From Bacillota bacterium (GTDB taxonomy: Bacteria; Bacillota; Syntrophomonadia; Syntrophomonadales; Syntrophomonadaceae), in NCBI GenBank assembly GCA_017861475.1, contig JAGFXV010000072.1:1-7406 (forward strand): 7,406 nucleotides of DNA, read 5' to 3'. This document shows positions 1 to 6,363 of the stretch, piece after piece. The position numbers and the translations under genes were made by a program. The notes below the pieces were generated by a model. That model was not told the DNA's origin. It did not search any database and saw only the letters and a list, made by a program, of their open reading frames with translations. Every line of letters starts with the position of its first letter. Within the stretch, counting starts at the first letter, position 1.

Positions 1-335
<335 letters not shown>

Positions 336-540
336 AATATTTCATCTCAGTTACCCGAGATTCATACCTATTTTCAGTCTGAAATGGCTTCTTAAACTCA
401 TTTCTTCGCTGGACCTGATCTTTCGAAAAAGATCATTTTTTCCTCGGATTCTCATCCAAGGTTTTTTCGCACTTCTTGTTCTCTTTGTTCTGTTTTATCA
501 AGATCTCGCGCTTCAACGTGTCCTGTTTATAGGCATTTTC
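336..540 (-). other. Pre-16S rRNA leader with three tetraloop hairpins
   Basis: This stretch lies immediately upstream of the 16S 5' end and contains no plausible gene. On the transcribed (minus) strand it can form three short hairpins. At 442-461 an 8-bp stem with one G-U pair closes a GAGA loop. At 416-435 a perfect 8-bp stem closes a UUCG loop. At 344-361 a 7-bp stem with one G-U pair closes a GUAA loop. A weaker small hairpin (UUUCA/UGAAA) sits at 372-384. None is followed by a U run, so they are not simple terminators. rRNA leaders usually carry processing and antitermination elements, but I could not recognise a boxA. I also could not place a convincing minus-strand promoter. The best -10-like site is TATAAA at 531-526, with no matching -35, so the left end given here is only a guess at the transcription start. 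Confidence 0.55.
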
Positions 541-607
541 ATTGGACTGCGCCCTGTTTTTCACTCGATAAAGCAGTTCAATAATCAAGCAAATTGAATA
601 GTTAATT

Positions 608-625
608 TGACAATATTCATTGTCA
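608..625. repeat. Perfect 7-bp inverted repeat in the 16S-typA intergenic region
   Basis: TGACAAT (608-614) and ATTGTCA (619-625) are exact reverse complements separated by ATTC. The repeat lies in the AT-rich stretch between the rRNA leader and the typA promoter. That is where rRNA promoter or operator elements would be expected. Each strand contains a -35-like hexamer within or next to it (TTGACA at 607-612 on plus, TTGTCA at 613-608 on minus), but neither has a good -10 at 16-18 bases. It could be a protein-binding dyad or chance in AT-rich DNA. From 541 to 698 I see no other feature that I can support. Confidence 0.4.
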
Positions 626-698
626 CATCGTTGGACTTGATCAAACAGGCCTTTTTAAAAGATAAAACCAAATTGCTGTTTTACTTCTATAATAATAT

Positions 699-727
699 TT
701 GTAATGATTAAATCACCCTGCTATAAT
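699..727 (+). promoter_or_regulatory. Probable sigma-A (housekeeping) promoter for typA
   Basis: TTGTAA (699-704) and TATAAT (722-727) are separated by exactly 17 bases. This gives a perfect -10 and a four-of-six -35 for the vegetative sigma factor. Transcription would start near 731-735, leaving a leader of about 100 bases before the typA start codon. It is the best promoter-like sequence on the plus strand in this intergenic region. A second TATAAT at 688-693 has no usable -35 at the right distance. Confidence 0.75.
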
Positions 728-740
728 AGGACTGTTGTTC

Positions 741-793
741 TTATATGCAGTAACATTATCATTACTTCCTGAAGGAACGCATTCTGCATATAA
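741..793 (+). other. Inverted repeat / possible structured element in the typA 5' UTR
   Basis: TTATATGCAG (741-750) is the exact reverse complement of CTGCATATAA (784-793), a 10-bp perfect repeat. It encloses a 33-base loop that itself holds a short TTCC-TGAA-GGAA hairpin (766-777). It starts a few bases after the predicted transcription start and ends about 25 bases before the ribosome binding site. As RNA it could fold into a long stem-loop near the 5' end of the typA message. As DNA it could be an operator just downstream of the promoter. No U run follows, so it is not a terminator. The stem is AU-rich and its function is unknown. Confidence 0.5.
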
Positions 794-818
794 TTTGATG
801 ATTTTAATTTTCTGGTTT

Positions 819-826
819 GGAAAGGG
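819..826 (+). promoter_or_regulatory. Ribosome binding site of typA
   Basis: GGAAAGGG ends 9 bases before the ATG at 836. This is a purine-rich Shine-Dalgarno match at normal spacing and supports that start codon. Confidence 0.7.
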
Positions 827-835
827 TTTTCTTAA

Positions 836-2662
836 ATGTCTCAAAAAATGCTGAGAAATATTGCAATTATCGCCCATGTTGATCATGGCAAAACTACCTT
901 GGTCGACAAACTGTTGAAACAGAGCGGTTCGTTCCGGGACCGTCAATTTGTACCGGAAAGAGTAATGGATAGCAACGATCTGGAAAGAGAACGCGGCATC
1001 ACCATTCTCTCTAAAAACACTAGTATCTATTATAATGATGTCAAAATCAATATTGTTGACACGCCGGGACATGCTGATTTTGGGGGAGAAGTTGAACGGA
1101 TCGTCAGAATGGTTGACGGCGTTTTGCTTTTGGTGGATGCCTTTGAAGGTCCTATGCCTCAAACTCGCTTCGTGCTTAAGAAAGCACTGGAAGCTGGTTT
1201 AAAACCGATCGTGGTGATAAATAAAATTGACCGGCAGGATTGCCGGCCCGATGAAGTGCTGGATGAATTGCTGGATCTCTTTATTGATCTTGGTGCGGAT
1301 GAATCCCAGCTCGATTTTCCCGTCGCTTTTGCTTCGGCCAAAGGCGGTTTTGCCAAAATCAATATAGATGATCCGAATGAAGATATGAAACCTTTGTTGG
1401 ATATGATCATTGATGAAATTCCTGCCCCTACAGGCGACGGAACAGCTCCTCTGCAGCTGTTTATCTCTTCCATTGATTATGATACCTATGTAGGCCGTAT
1501 TGGGGTCGGTAAGATTCTTAACGGTACGATCAATAAAAATCAGGAAGCCATCATATGTAATATGGAAGGCAAACAAGAACGGGTTAAAATCAATACTCTT
1601 TATTCGTACGAGGGACTGAAAAAAGCTGAAATAACAACTGCCTATGCCGGTGAAATCGTTGCCATCTCAGGCATTGACGAAATTAATATCGGTGACACAC
1701 TATGCAGTACGGATGTGATTAATCCGATTGAGTTTTTAAGTATTGACGAACCGACCATTTCCATGAATTTTGTGGTCAATACCAGTCCCATGGCCGGGTT
1801 GGAAGGCAGTTATGTTACCAGCCGGCATTTACGGGAAAGGCTTGATCGGGAACTGCTTTCCAATGTCTCGCTGCGGGTGGAGGAAATAACTCCTGACTGT
1901 TTCAAAGTATCAGGTCGCGGCGAGTTACACCTTTCCATATTGATTGAAACCATGCGCCGGGAAGGTTATGAATTTGCAGTTACCCGGCCGGAAGTCATCC
2001 TGAAAACGATTGACGGAAAAGTTTATGAACCGATCGAAAGATTGTTTATTGAGGTTCCCGAGGAATTTGTCGGCACCGTCATTGAAGGCGTAGGTAAACG
2101 TAAAGGCGAATTAATGACCATGCTGAATGGTACCGGCAGTGTGATGAAACTGGAATTTCTCATTCCTGCACGGGGTTTGATCGGTTATCGCAGCGAATTC
2201 ATGACTGACACCAAAGGCAACGGGATCATGAATCATACTTTTGAAGAATATGAGCTGTATAAAGGAGATATCAGCACCCGCAGTCGGGGCTCGCTGATCG
2301 CTTCAGAATCAGGCACAGCCATCACCTACGGTTTATATAATGCCCAAGAAAGGGGAACGCTTTTTATCGATGCCGGAACAGAAGTCTATGCCGGCATGGT
2401 AGTCGGCGAAAACGCCCGCAATGTTGATATTACAGTAAACGTATGCAAACGCAAGCATCTTACCAATACTCGTTCTTCCGGGGCGGATGATGCACTGCGG
2501 CTGGTTACACCGGTCAGTATGTCATTGGAAAAAAGTCTTGAGTTCATCAGTGATGATGAATTGCTTGAAGTTACTCCGAAATCGCTGCGGCTGCGCAAGA
2601 CTATCCTGGACAAAGGAGATCGGGACCGGGTGGCCGGCAACCGCAACAAAAACAAAGATTAA
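836..2662 (+). CDS. typA: Translational GTPase TypA/BipA
   Basis: This 608-residue protein is a ribosome-associated GTPase of the EF-G/LepA class, linked in other bacteria to 50S subunit assembly, cold growth and stress. The G domain shows the P-loop AHVDHGKT (13-20), RGIT (53-56), DTPGH (75-79), NKID (129-132) and SAK (167-169). A beta-barrel domain II follows at about 205-295. Then comes a domain III with [19 protein letters not shown] (359-377), an EF-G-V-like domain (about 396-480) and the BipA-specific C-terminal domain with [11 protein letters not shown] (445-455) and [11 protein letters not shown] (538-548). That C-terminal domain separates it from LepA and EF-G. Length is typical and no key residue is missing. 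The ATG start has a ribosome binding site 9 bases upstream and the protein begins at the usual place before the P-loop. It is transcribed alone, divergent from the 16S gene and convergent with the tad operon. Confidence 0.98.
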   Translation: MSQKMLRNIAIIAHVDHGKTTLVDKLLKQSGSFRDRQFVPERVMDSNDLERERGITILSKNTSIYYNDVKINIVDTPGHADFGGEVERIVRMVDGVLLLVDAFEGPMPQTRFVLKKALEAGLKPIVVINKIDRQDCRPDEVLDELLDLFIDLGADESQLDFPVAFASAKGGFAKINIDDPNEDMKPLLDMIIDEIPAPTGDGTAPLQLFISSIDYDTYVGRIGVGKILNGTINKNQEAIICNMEGKQERVKINTLYSYEGLKKAEITTAYAGEIVAISGIDEINIGDTLCSTDVINPIEFLSIDEPTISMNFVVNTSPMAGLEGSYVTSRHLRERLDRELLSNVSLRVEEITPDCFKVSGRGELHLSILIETMRREGYEFAVTRPEVILKTIDGKVYEPIERLFIEVPEEFVGTVIEGVGKRKGELMTMLNGTGSVMKLEFLIPARGLIGYRSEFMTDTKGNGIMNHTFEEYELYKGDISTRSRGSLIASESGTAITYGLYNAQERGTLFIDAGTEVYAGMVVGENARNVDITVNVCKRKHLTNTRSSGADDALRLVTPVSMSLEKSLEFISDDELLEVTPKSLRLRKTILDKGDRDRVAGNRNKNKD

Positions 2663-2666
2663 TAAT

Positions 2667-2695
2667 AAAAAGCGGTCAGCAATGACCGCGTTTTT
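2667..2695. terminator. Bidirectional rho-independent terminator between typA and the tad operon
   Basis: A perfect 7-bp stem, GCGGTCA (2672-2678) and TGACCGC (2683-2689), closes a GCAA (GNRA) loop. TTTTTCTTT follows on the plus strand. AAAAA precedes it, so the minus strand reads stem then TTTTTATTATT. The hairpin begins 9 bases after the typA stop codon and 11 bases after the DUF192 stop codon on the other strand. It can therefore end both converging transcripts within the 38-base gap. Confidence 0.88.
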
Positions 2696-2700
2696 CTTTA

Positions 2701-3087
2701 TTAATCCTCGTAAGTATAGGGCGCGGATTTGAAACAAATGATCAGCTGATCTCCGACTTTGATCCCCTGCTTTTTTATTTCCCCCGCACAAAGTTCCAAT
2801 ACGCAGCGTGCCTTCCGATCTGATGCCGTCTTAAAAGGATACATGTTTTCCCGTATACTGGTCACCCGGCACAGATTATCCATGAAAACCACATCAATAG
2901 GAAAATGCATGCCGAAACAATGGATCGATTGACAAGGCCATAATAACATTCCTTCCCCCGCCAGCAGCTCTTCCCTGCCCAGTAATCCACGCAAGCGGGG
3001 AAAAAAGCTTCTGGCCACTTCCACCCTGGAAGCCAACGTTTTTTTGTTACTATGGTTTGCAATACTGCAATAAATTTTTTTATTCAT
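2701..3087 (-). CDS. DUF192 family protein, last gene of the tad operon
   Basis: This 128-residue protein matches the DUF192 (YmxA/COG1430-like) pattern: RLRGLLGREEL (31-41), GEGMLLWPCQSIHCFGM (44-60), FPIDVVFMD (62-70), a VLELCAG segment (96-102) and a GIKVGDQL tail (108-115). The biochemical role of this family is not established. No signal peptide or membrane segment is visible, so it is probably cytoplasmic. Some family members elsewhere are exported. It has seven cysteines (7, 52, 57, 73, 95, 100, 118); Cys52 lies in the family's usual PC-SIH motif. Its ATG overlaps the tadC stop codon as ATGA, and its ribosome binding site GGAG (3099-3096, 8 bases upstream) lies inside tadC. Translation is therefore probably coupled to tadC. 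This suggests a link to pilus assembly but does not prove it. Confidence 0.92.
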   Translation of the reverse strand: MNKKIYCSIANHSNKKTLASRVEVARSFFPRLRGLLGREELLAGEGMLLWPCQSIHCFGMHFPIDVVFMDNLCRVTSIRENMYPFKTASDRKARCVLELCAGEIKKQGIKVGDQLIICFKSAPYTYED

Positions 3088-4004
3088 TTAAATGTCTCCA
3101 TCATCTGTATTACTGAGGGGCCAAGCAAAATCAGAAAAATAGCGGGGAAAATAAATAAAACCATTGGGATGAGCATTTTTACCGGGGCTTTCATGGCTTT
3201 CTCCTCTATCTTCTGCTTCCTTTTTACCCGCATTTGATCTGCCTGCGTGCGCAAAACATTGCCTATGCTTACACCAAGCTGGTCAGCTTGGATAATGGAG
3301 CCTACGAAAGAAGCCAGGTCACCTTCATCGTTGCGTTTGGCCAAGTCTTTGAGCGCATCTTTGCGCGTCTTGCCCATTCGCATTTCCTGCAAACACTGGT
3401 TAAACTCCTGGGCTAGCGGTCCTTTGGACTTCTGCACAACTCTTTGCAGAGCGGCATCAAAACCCAGCCCCGCTTCAATACTGATCACCATAAGATCCAG
3501 CAAATCAGGCAATTCCTTCTCAATACTCGCTCTTCGCCTTGAAATTGAAGTATTTATTACTATCAACAGTAATAAATAACCTGTCACAAAGCCGCATATT
3601 ACAAAAAAGTACTGTATTCCCGGACTGCCATGGCTGAAATAGCTTAATAAAGCTGCTGTGATTGCAAAAATAACTGCTGTCGAATACTGTACTGACAAAT
3701 AATCGGCTGCCGTCCAATTAAACGGTCGTCCGGCGCTGACAAGTTTTCTTTCAATCATTTCTCTTTGTCGTCGCGGTGTGTACTTCTGGGTGAAAAATGA
3801 CATCTTTTTCAGCATGGGAATCAGAACACGTTCCTTGAATGCAGCCTGGAGCTCATCATCTATGCCCCCTTTGCGGGGAGAATATACGTTCAGTTCTTCC
3901 AGTCTTCCATCAATCAGGTTACGCGTGGCAAATATACGTTCCAGAACTGCCCATACCAAACAAAAGGTACCCAAAAACACACCCAACAGAATAATCAACA
4001 TCAT
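3084..4004 (-). CDS. tadC: TadC-like inner-membrane platform protein of a Tad/Flp pilus (GspF/T2SSF domain)
   Basis: This 306-residue protein is one of the paired GspF-like membrane proteins that form the Tad assembly platform on which the CpaF ATPase acts. Predicted membrane helices lie at about 3-21, 104-121, 130-150 and 277-297. The T2SSF domain runs from about 163 to 290 and begins with the family signature ELPDLLDLMVISIEAGLGF (164-182); GVSIGNVLRTQADQMR (244-259) follows. The PDLLDL...AGLGFDAAL wording and its position after another GspF-like gene favour TadC over TadB. The ATG at 4004 has an excellent ribosome binding site, AAGGAG (4016-4011), 6 bases upstream and overlapping the tadB stop codon. 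A second ATG directly follows and cannot be excluded. The 3' end overlaps the DUF192 start by 4 bases. Confidence 0.93.
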   Translation of the reverse strand: MMLIILLGVFLGTFCLVWAVLERIFATRNLIDGRLEELNVYSPRKGGIDDELQAAFKERVLIPMLKKMSFFTQKYTPRRQREMIERKLVSAGRPFNWTAADYLSVQYSTAVIFAITAALLSYFSHGSPGIQYFFVICGFVTGYLLLLIVINTSISRRRASIEKELPDLLDLMVISIEAGLGFDAALQRVVQKSKGPLAQEFNQCLQEMRMGKTRKDALKDLAKRNDEGDLASFVGSIIQADQLGVSIGNVLRTQADQMRVKRKQKIEEKAMKAPVKMLIPMVLFIFPAIFLILLGPSVIQMMETFK

Positions 4005-4014
4005 AAAGCTCTCC

Positions 4015-4977
4015 TTACATGCCGATATCTACAACCTTGCGAACCATGAGGAACCCGATTATCTCGGAAACAACTGCTGCCCCCATGATGATACGCCCGG
4101 AACTTTCCTTAAGCAAAATCCCAATGTAATCTGGGCTGATCAATATCAGTATGCCAAAAAGCGCTACCGGCAAAAGTCCGATCATTAATCCGGAAATCCG
4201 CCCCTGCGCTGTCAGCGTTTTGATTTCGCCCTTTAGGCGAATCCGATCTTTAATGCTGTTGGATATATTGTCAAATATTTCGGCCAGATTACCGCCGATC
4301 TGTCTCTGGATTAAAACTGCCGTTAACATCAGCTCCAGATCATTGCTTTCTGCTCTTTGAATCAAATTCAAAAGTGCCTGCTCGGTGGTACTGCCCAAAT
4401 TTATTTCCCTGAGGGTACGTCTGAATTCAACTGCCAACGGTCCGCTCATTTCCCGACCAACCAGATCCAGCGCCTGTTGAAAACTGTAGCCTGCCCGCAG
4501 TGAGTTGGTCATTACCGTAATTGAATCACTGATTTGTTCATTTAATTTATTTAAACGGGCTTTCTTTTTATGTTTCACCAGCATCCCCGGTATCAACAAG
4601 CCGATAAAGCCGAGCAGCAGTGCCTGACTTATCCCCCCGAACAACATGAAACCAATCAGTCCACCTGCCAGCGTAACCAAAATATTTAAGCCGATAAATT
4701 CTTCCCCCCGCAGCAAAACATCCGCCTTTGACAATTCCGCTTCCAATCTGCGCGTATATGATTTTGCCGCGAATAAATGCCCGATACCCCGCAGGAAATT
4801 TTTATAATCATACTTCTGTTTGACAACCAGCGTTTCTTCATTATCGTTTTGGTTTTTACCTCCCAGGCTTAAGACCCGCTTTTTTATATTCTCCCGATTG
4901 CGTATGCTTAGCTTGTAAACACCAAATATCAACAGAAATATGAACAGAAATACAAGTGTACAGATCACTGCTACCAT
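4015..4977 (-). CDS. tadB: TadB-like inner-membrane platform protein of a Tad/Flp pilus (GspF/T2SSF domain)
   Basis: With the start chosen here the protein has 320 residues. It is the partner of TadC in the Tad pilus inner-membrane platform. Helices are predicted at about 2-20, 94-113, 118-133, 263-287 and 296-313. The T2SSF domain carries the TadB-typical MTNSLRAGYSFQQAL (156-170), a GPLAVEF segment, IQRQIGGNLAEIFDNIS (223-239) and LTAQGRISG (255-263). The frame is open from GTG at 4986 and ATG at 4983, giving 323 or 322 residues. The ribosome binding site AAGGGG (4991-4986) overlaps or abuts those codons but sits 8 bases before the ATG at 4977, so I prefer 4977. This leaves 5 bases after the cpaF stop codon. 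The stop codon overlaps the tadC ribosome binding site, with 10 bases between the genes. Confidence 0.93.
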   Translation of the reverse strand: MVAVICTLVFLFIFLLIFGVYKLSIRNRENIKKRVLSLGGKNQNDNEETLVVKQKYDYKNFLRGIGHLFAAKSYTRRLEAELSKADVLLRGEEFIGLNILVTLAGGLIGFMLFGGISQALLLGFIGLLIPGMLVKHKKKARLNKLNEQISDSITVMTNSLRAGYSFQQALDLVGREMSGPLAVEFRRTLREINLGSTTEQALLNLIQRAESNDLELMLTAVLIQRQIGGNLAEIFDNISNSIKDRIRLKGEIKTLTAQGRISGLMIGLLPVALFGILILISPDYIGILLKESSGRIIMGAAVVSEIIGFLMVRKVVDIGM

Positions 4978-4982
4978 TTTCA

Positions 4983-6353
4983 TCACCCCTTGCGGTCATT
5001 TTCCGGGCGAAATATATCCGTTGCCAGATTGATTCCCTCAGCTTCCAATTTGGCCAATATTTTGGGCGTAATACCGGTTGCATAATGACGACCCCTCAAT
5101 TGACCATTGGCATCAATTCCTTGCTGCTCAAACAGAAAAATATCCTGCATCTGAATCGTATCACCCTCCATCCCCAATATCTCAGTGATGTGAGTGATTA
5201 CCCGGCGGCCATTGCGCAGACGAGTCTGTTGAATAACCAGGTCAACGGCAGAGGTTATTTGCTGTCGAATGGCTCTGATCGGCAGATCCATACCTGCCAT
5301 CAAAACCATGGTTTCCACTCTGGCCAGCATATCACGCGGCGAGTTGGCATGACCGGTGGTAAGAGAACCATCGTGCCCGGTATTCATGGCCTGCAGCATA
5401 TCCAGGGCTTCACCGGCCCTGACTTCTCCGACTACGATTCTGTCAGGCCGCATACGCAGACAGTTTCGCACCAGATCCCGGATCGTAACGGCCCCTTTCC
5501 CTTCAATATTGGCCGCACGCGTTTCCAGACTTACCACATGATCCTGATTGAGCTGCAATTCTGCTGCATCCTCTACAGTTATGATGCGTTCGTCATCGGG
5601 AATAAATGAAGCCATTACATTTAGCAGGGTTGTTTTGCCGCTGCCCGTACCGCCTGATATGAAAATATTAAGACGCCCCTTTACAGCCGCCTCCAGTAAT
5701 CTTGCCATAGGCATGGTCAGACTGCCGAATCGTATCAGATCATTGATATTGTAAGGTGTCTTGGAAAATTTGCGGATTGTAATACTGGGACCTTTCAAAG
5801 CCAGAGGCGCAATAATGGCATTGACACGTGAACCATCGGGCAGTCGTGCATCTACCATAGGCTGGCTTTCATCGATGCGTCTGCCGATGGGAGAGACAAT
5901 CTTGTCGATGATATGCAGCACGTGTTCATCATCACGAAAGACTGCCTCGCTAATCTCCAATCTTCCCTTGCGTTCAACATAAATTTGTTTAGGCCCGTTT
6001 ACCATTATCTCTGTAATGTCATTGTCATTCAAAAGCGGTTCAAGGGGCCCCAGCCCCAGTACTTCATCATTGACTACTGCGGCAATCATCTGTCTCTCTG
6101 AATAAGGCAGAAAACCAGCTTCCCTTTCCAGGATACTGTTTACTATTTCACGGGTCTTTTGGGTCAGGGCAGCCTCATTTAAGTCCGCTTGTTTTATCTC
6201 CCGGTCAATTTTTTCAATAACTTCCTTATGTATCTTTAATTTAAGAGCAGCATACTTGTCTACTTTCTCTTCGGATACTGGCTTGTCAGGCACACTTGTA
6301 TTTTCTTGATCACCGGAAAGATTCTTGCTCTGCAAACGCTGGCTAAGCGACAT
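4983..6353 (-). CDS. cpaF: CpaF/TadA family secretion ATPase of a Tad/Flp pilus
   Basis: This 456-residue cytoplasmic hexameric ATPase powers Tad (type IVc) pilus assembly. The N-terminal part (about 1-110) is charged and helical and includes the CpaF-type region [20 protein letters not shown] (81-100). [20 protein letters not shown] (113-132) then leads into the PAS-like N-domain. The ATPase core shows Walker A GGTGSGKT (234-241), the Asp box VEDAAELQL (260-268), Walker B RIVVGEVR (305-312, Glu310) and the His box [17 protein letters not shown] (325-341). Length and motifs are typical and intact. Together with the TadB and TadC partners they identify CpaF rather than GspE, PilB or VirB11. 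The ATG at 6353 has AGGGG 7 bases upstream (6365-6361), overlapping the TAG stop of cpaE, with 10 bases between the genes. It is the second visible gene of the operon. Confidence 0.97.
   Translation of the reverse strand: MSLSQRLQSKNLSGDQENTSVPDKPVSEEKVDKYAALKLKIHKEVIEKIDREIKQADLNEAALTQKTREIVNSILEREAGFLPYSERQMIAAVVNDEVLGLGPLEPLLNDNDITEIMVNGPKQIYVERKGRLEISEAVFRDDEHVLHIIDKIVSPIGRRIDESQPMVDARLPDGSRVNAIIAPLALKGPSITIRKFSKTPYNINDLIRFGSLTMPMARLLEAAVKGRLNIFISGGTGSGKTTLLNVMASFIPDDERIITVEDAAELQLNQDHVVSLETRAANIEGKGAVTIRDLVRNCLRMRPDRIVVGEVRAGEALDMLQAMNTGHDGSLTTGHANSPRDMLARVETMVLMAGMDLPIRAIRQQITSAVDLVIQQTRLRNGRRVITHITEILGMEGDTIQMQDIFLFEQQGIDANGQLRGRHYATGITPKILAKLEAEGINLATDIFRPENDRKG
4986..4991 (-). promoter_or_regulatory. 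Ribosome binding site that decides the tadB start
   Basis: AAGGGG on the minus strand lies at the 3' end of cpaF, just before its TGA stop (4985-4983). Spacing to the ATG at 4977 is 8 bases, which is ideal. Spacing to the ATG at 4983 is only 2, and the GTG at 4986 overlaps it. This favours the downstream ATG. Confidence 0.6.
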
Positions 6354-6363
6354 TTCAACACCC

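Noticed and set aside
416..435. The UUCG-loop hairpin as a rho-independent terminator
   Set aside because: No U run follows on the transcribed strand, and it lies inside the presumed rRNA leader.
713..1162. 149-codon minus-strand reading frame running from the intergenic region into typA
   Set aside because: It covers the typA promoter, leader and G domain in antisense. The translation has no recognisable domain, and typA is an unambiguous gene on the other strand.
3084..6353. Type II secretion or type IVa pilus genes (GspE/GspF, PilB/PilC)
   Set aside because: Two separate short GspF-like genes, a CpaF-type ATPase and a CpaE neighbour are the Tad/Flp arrangement; GspF and PilC are single, longer proteins.
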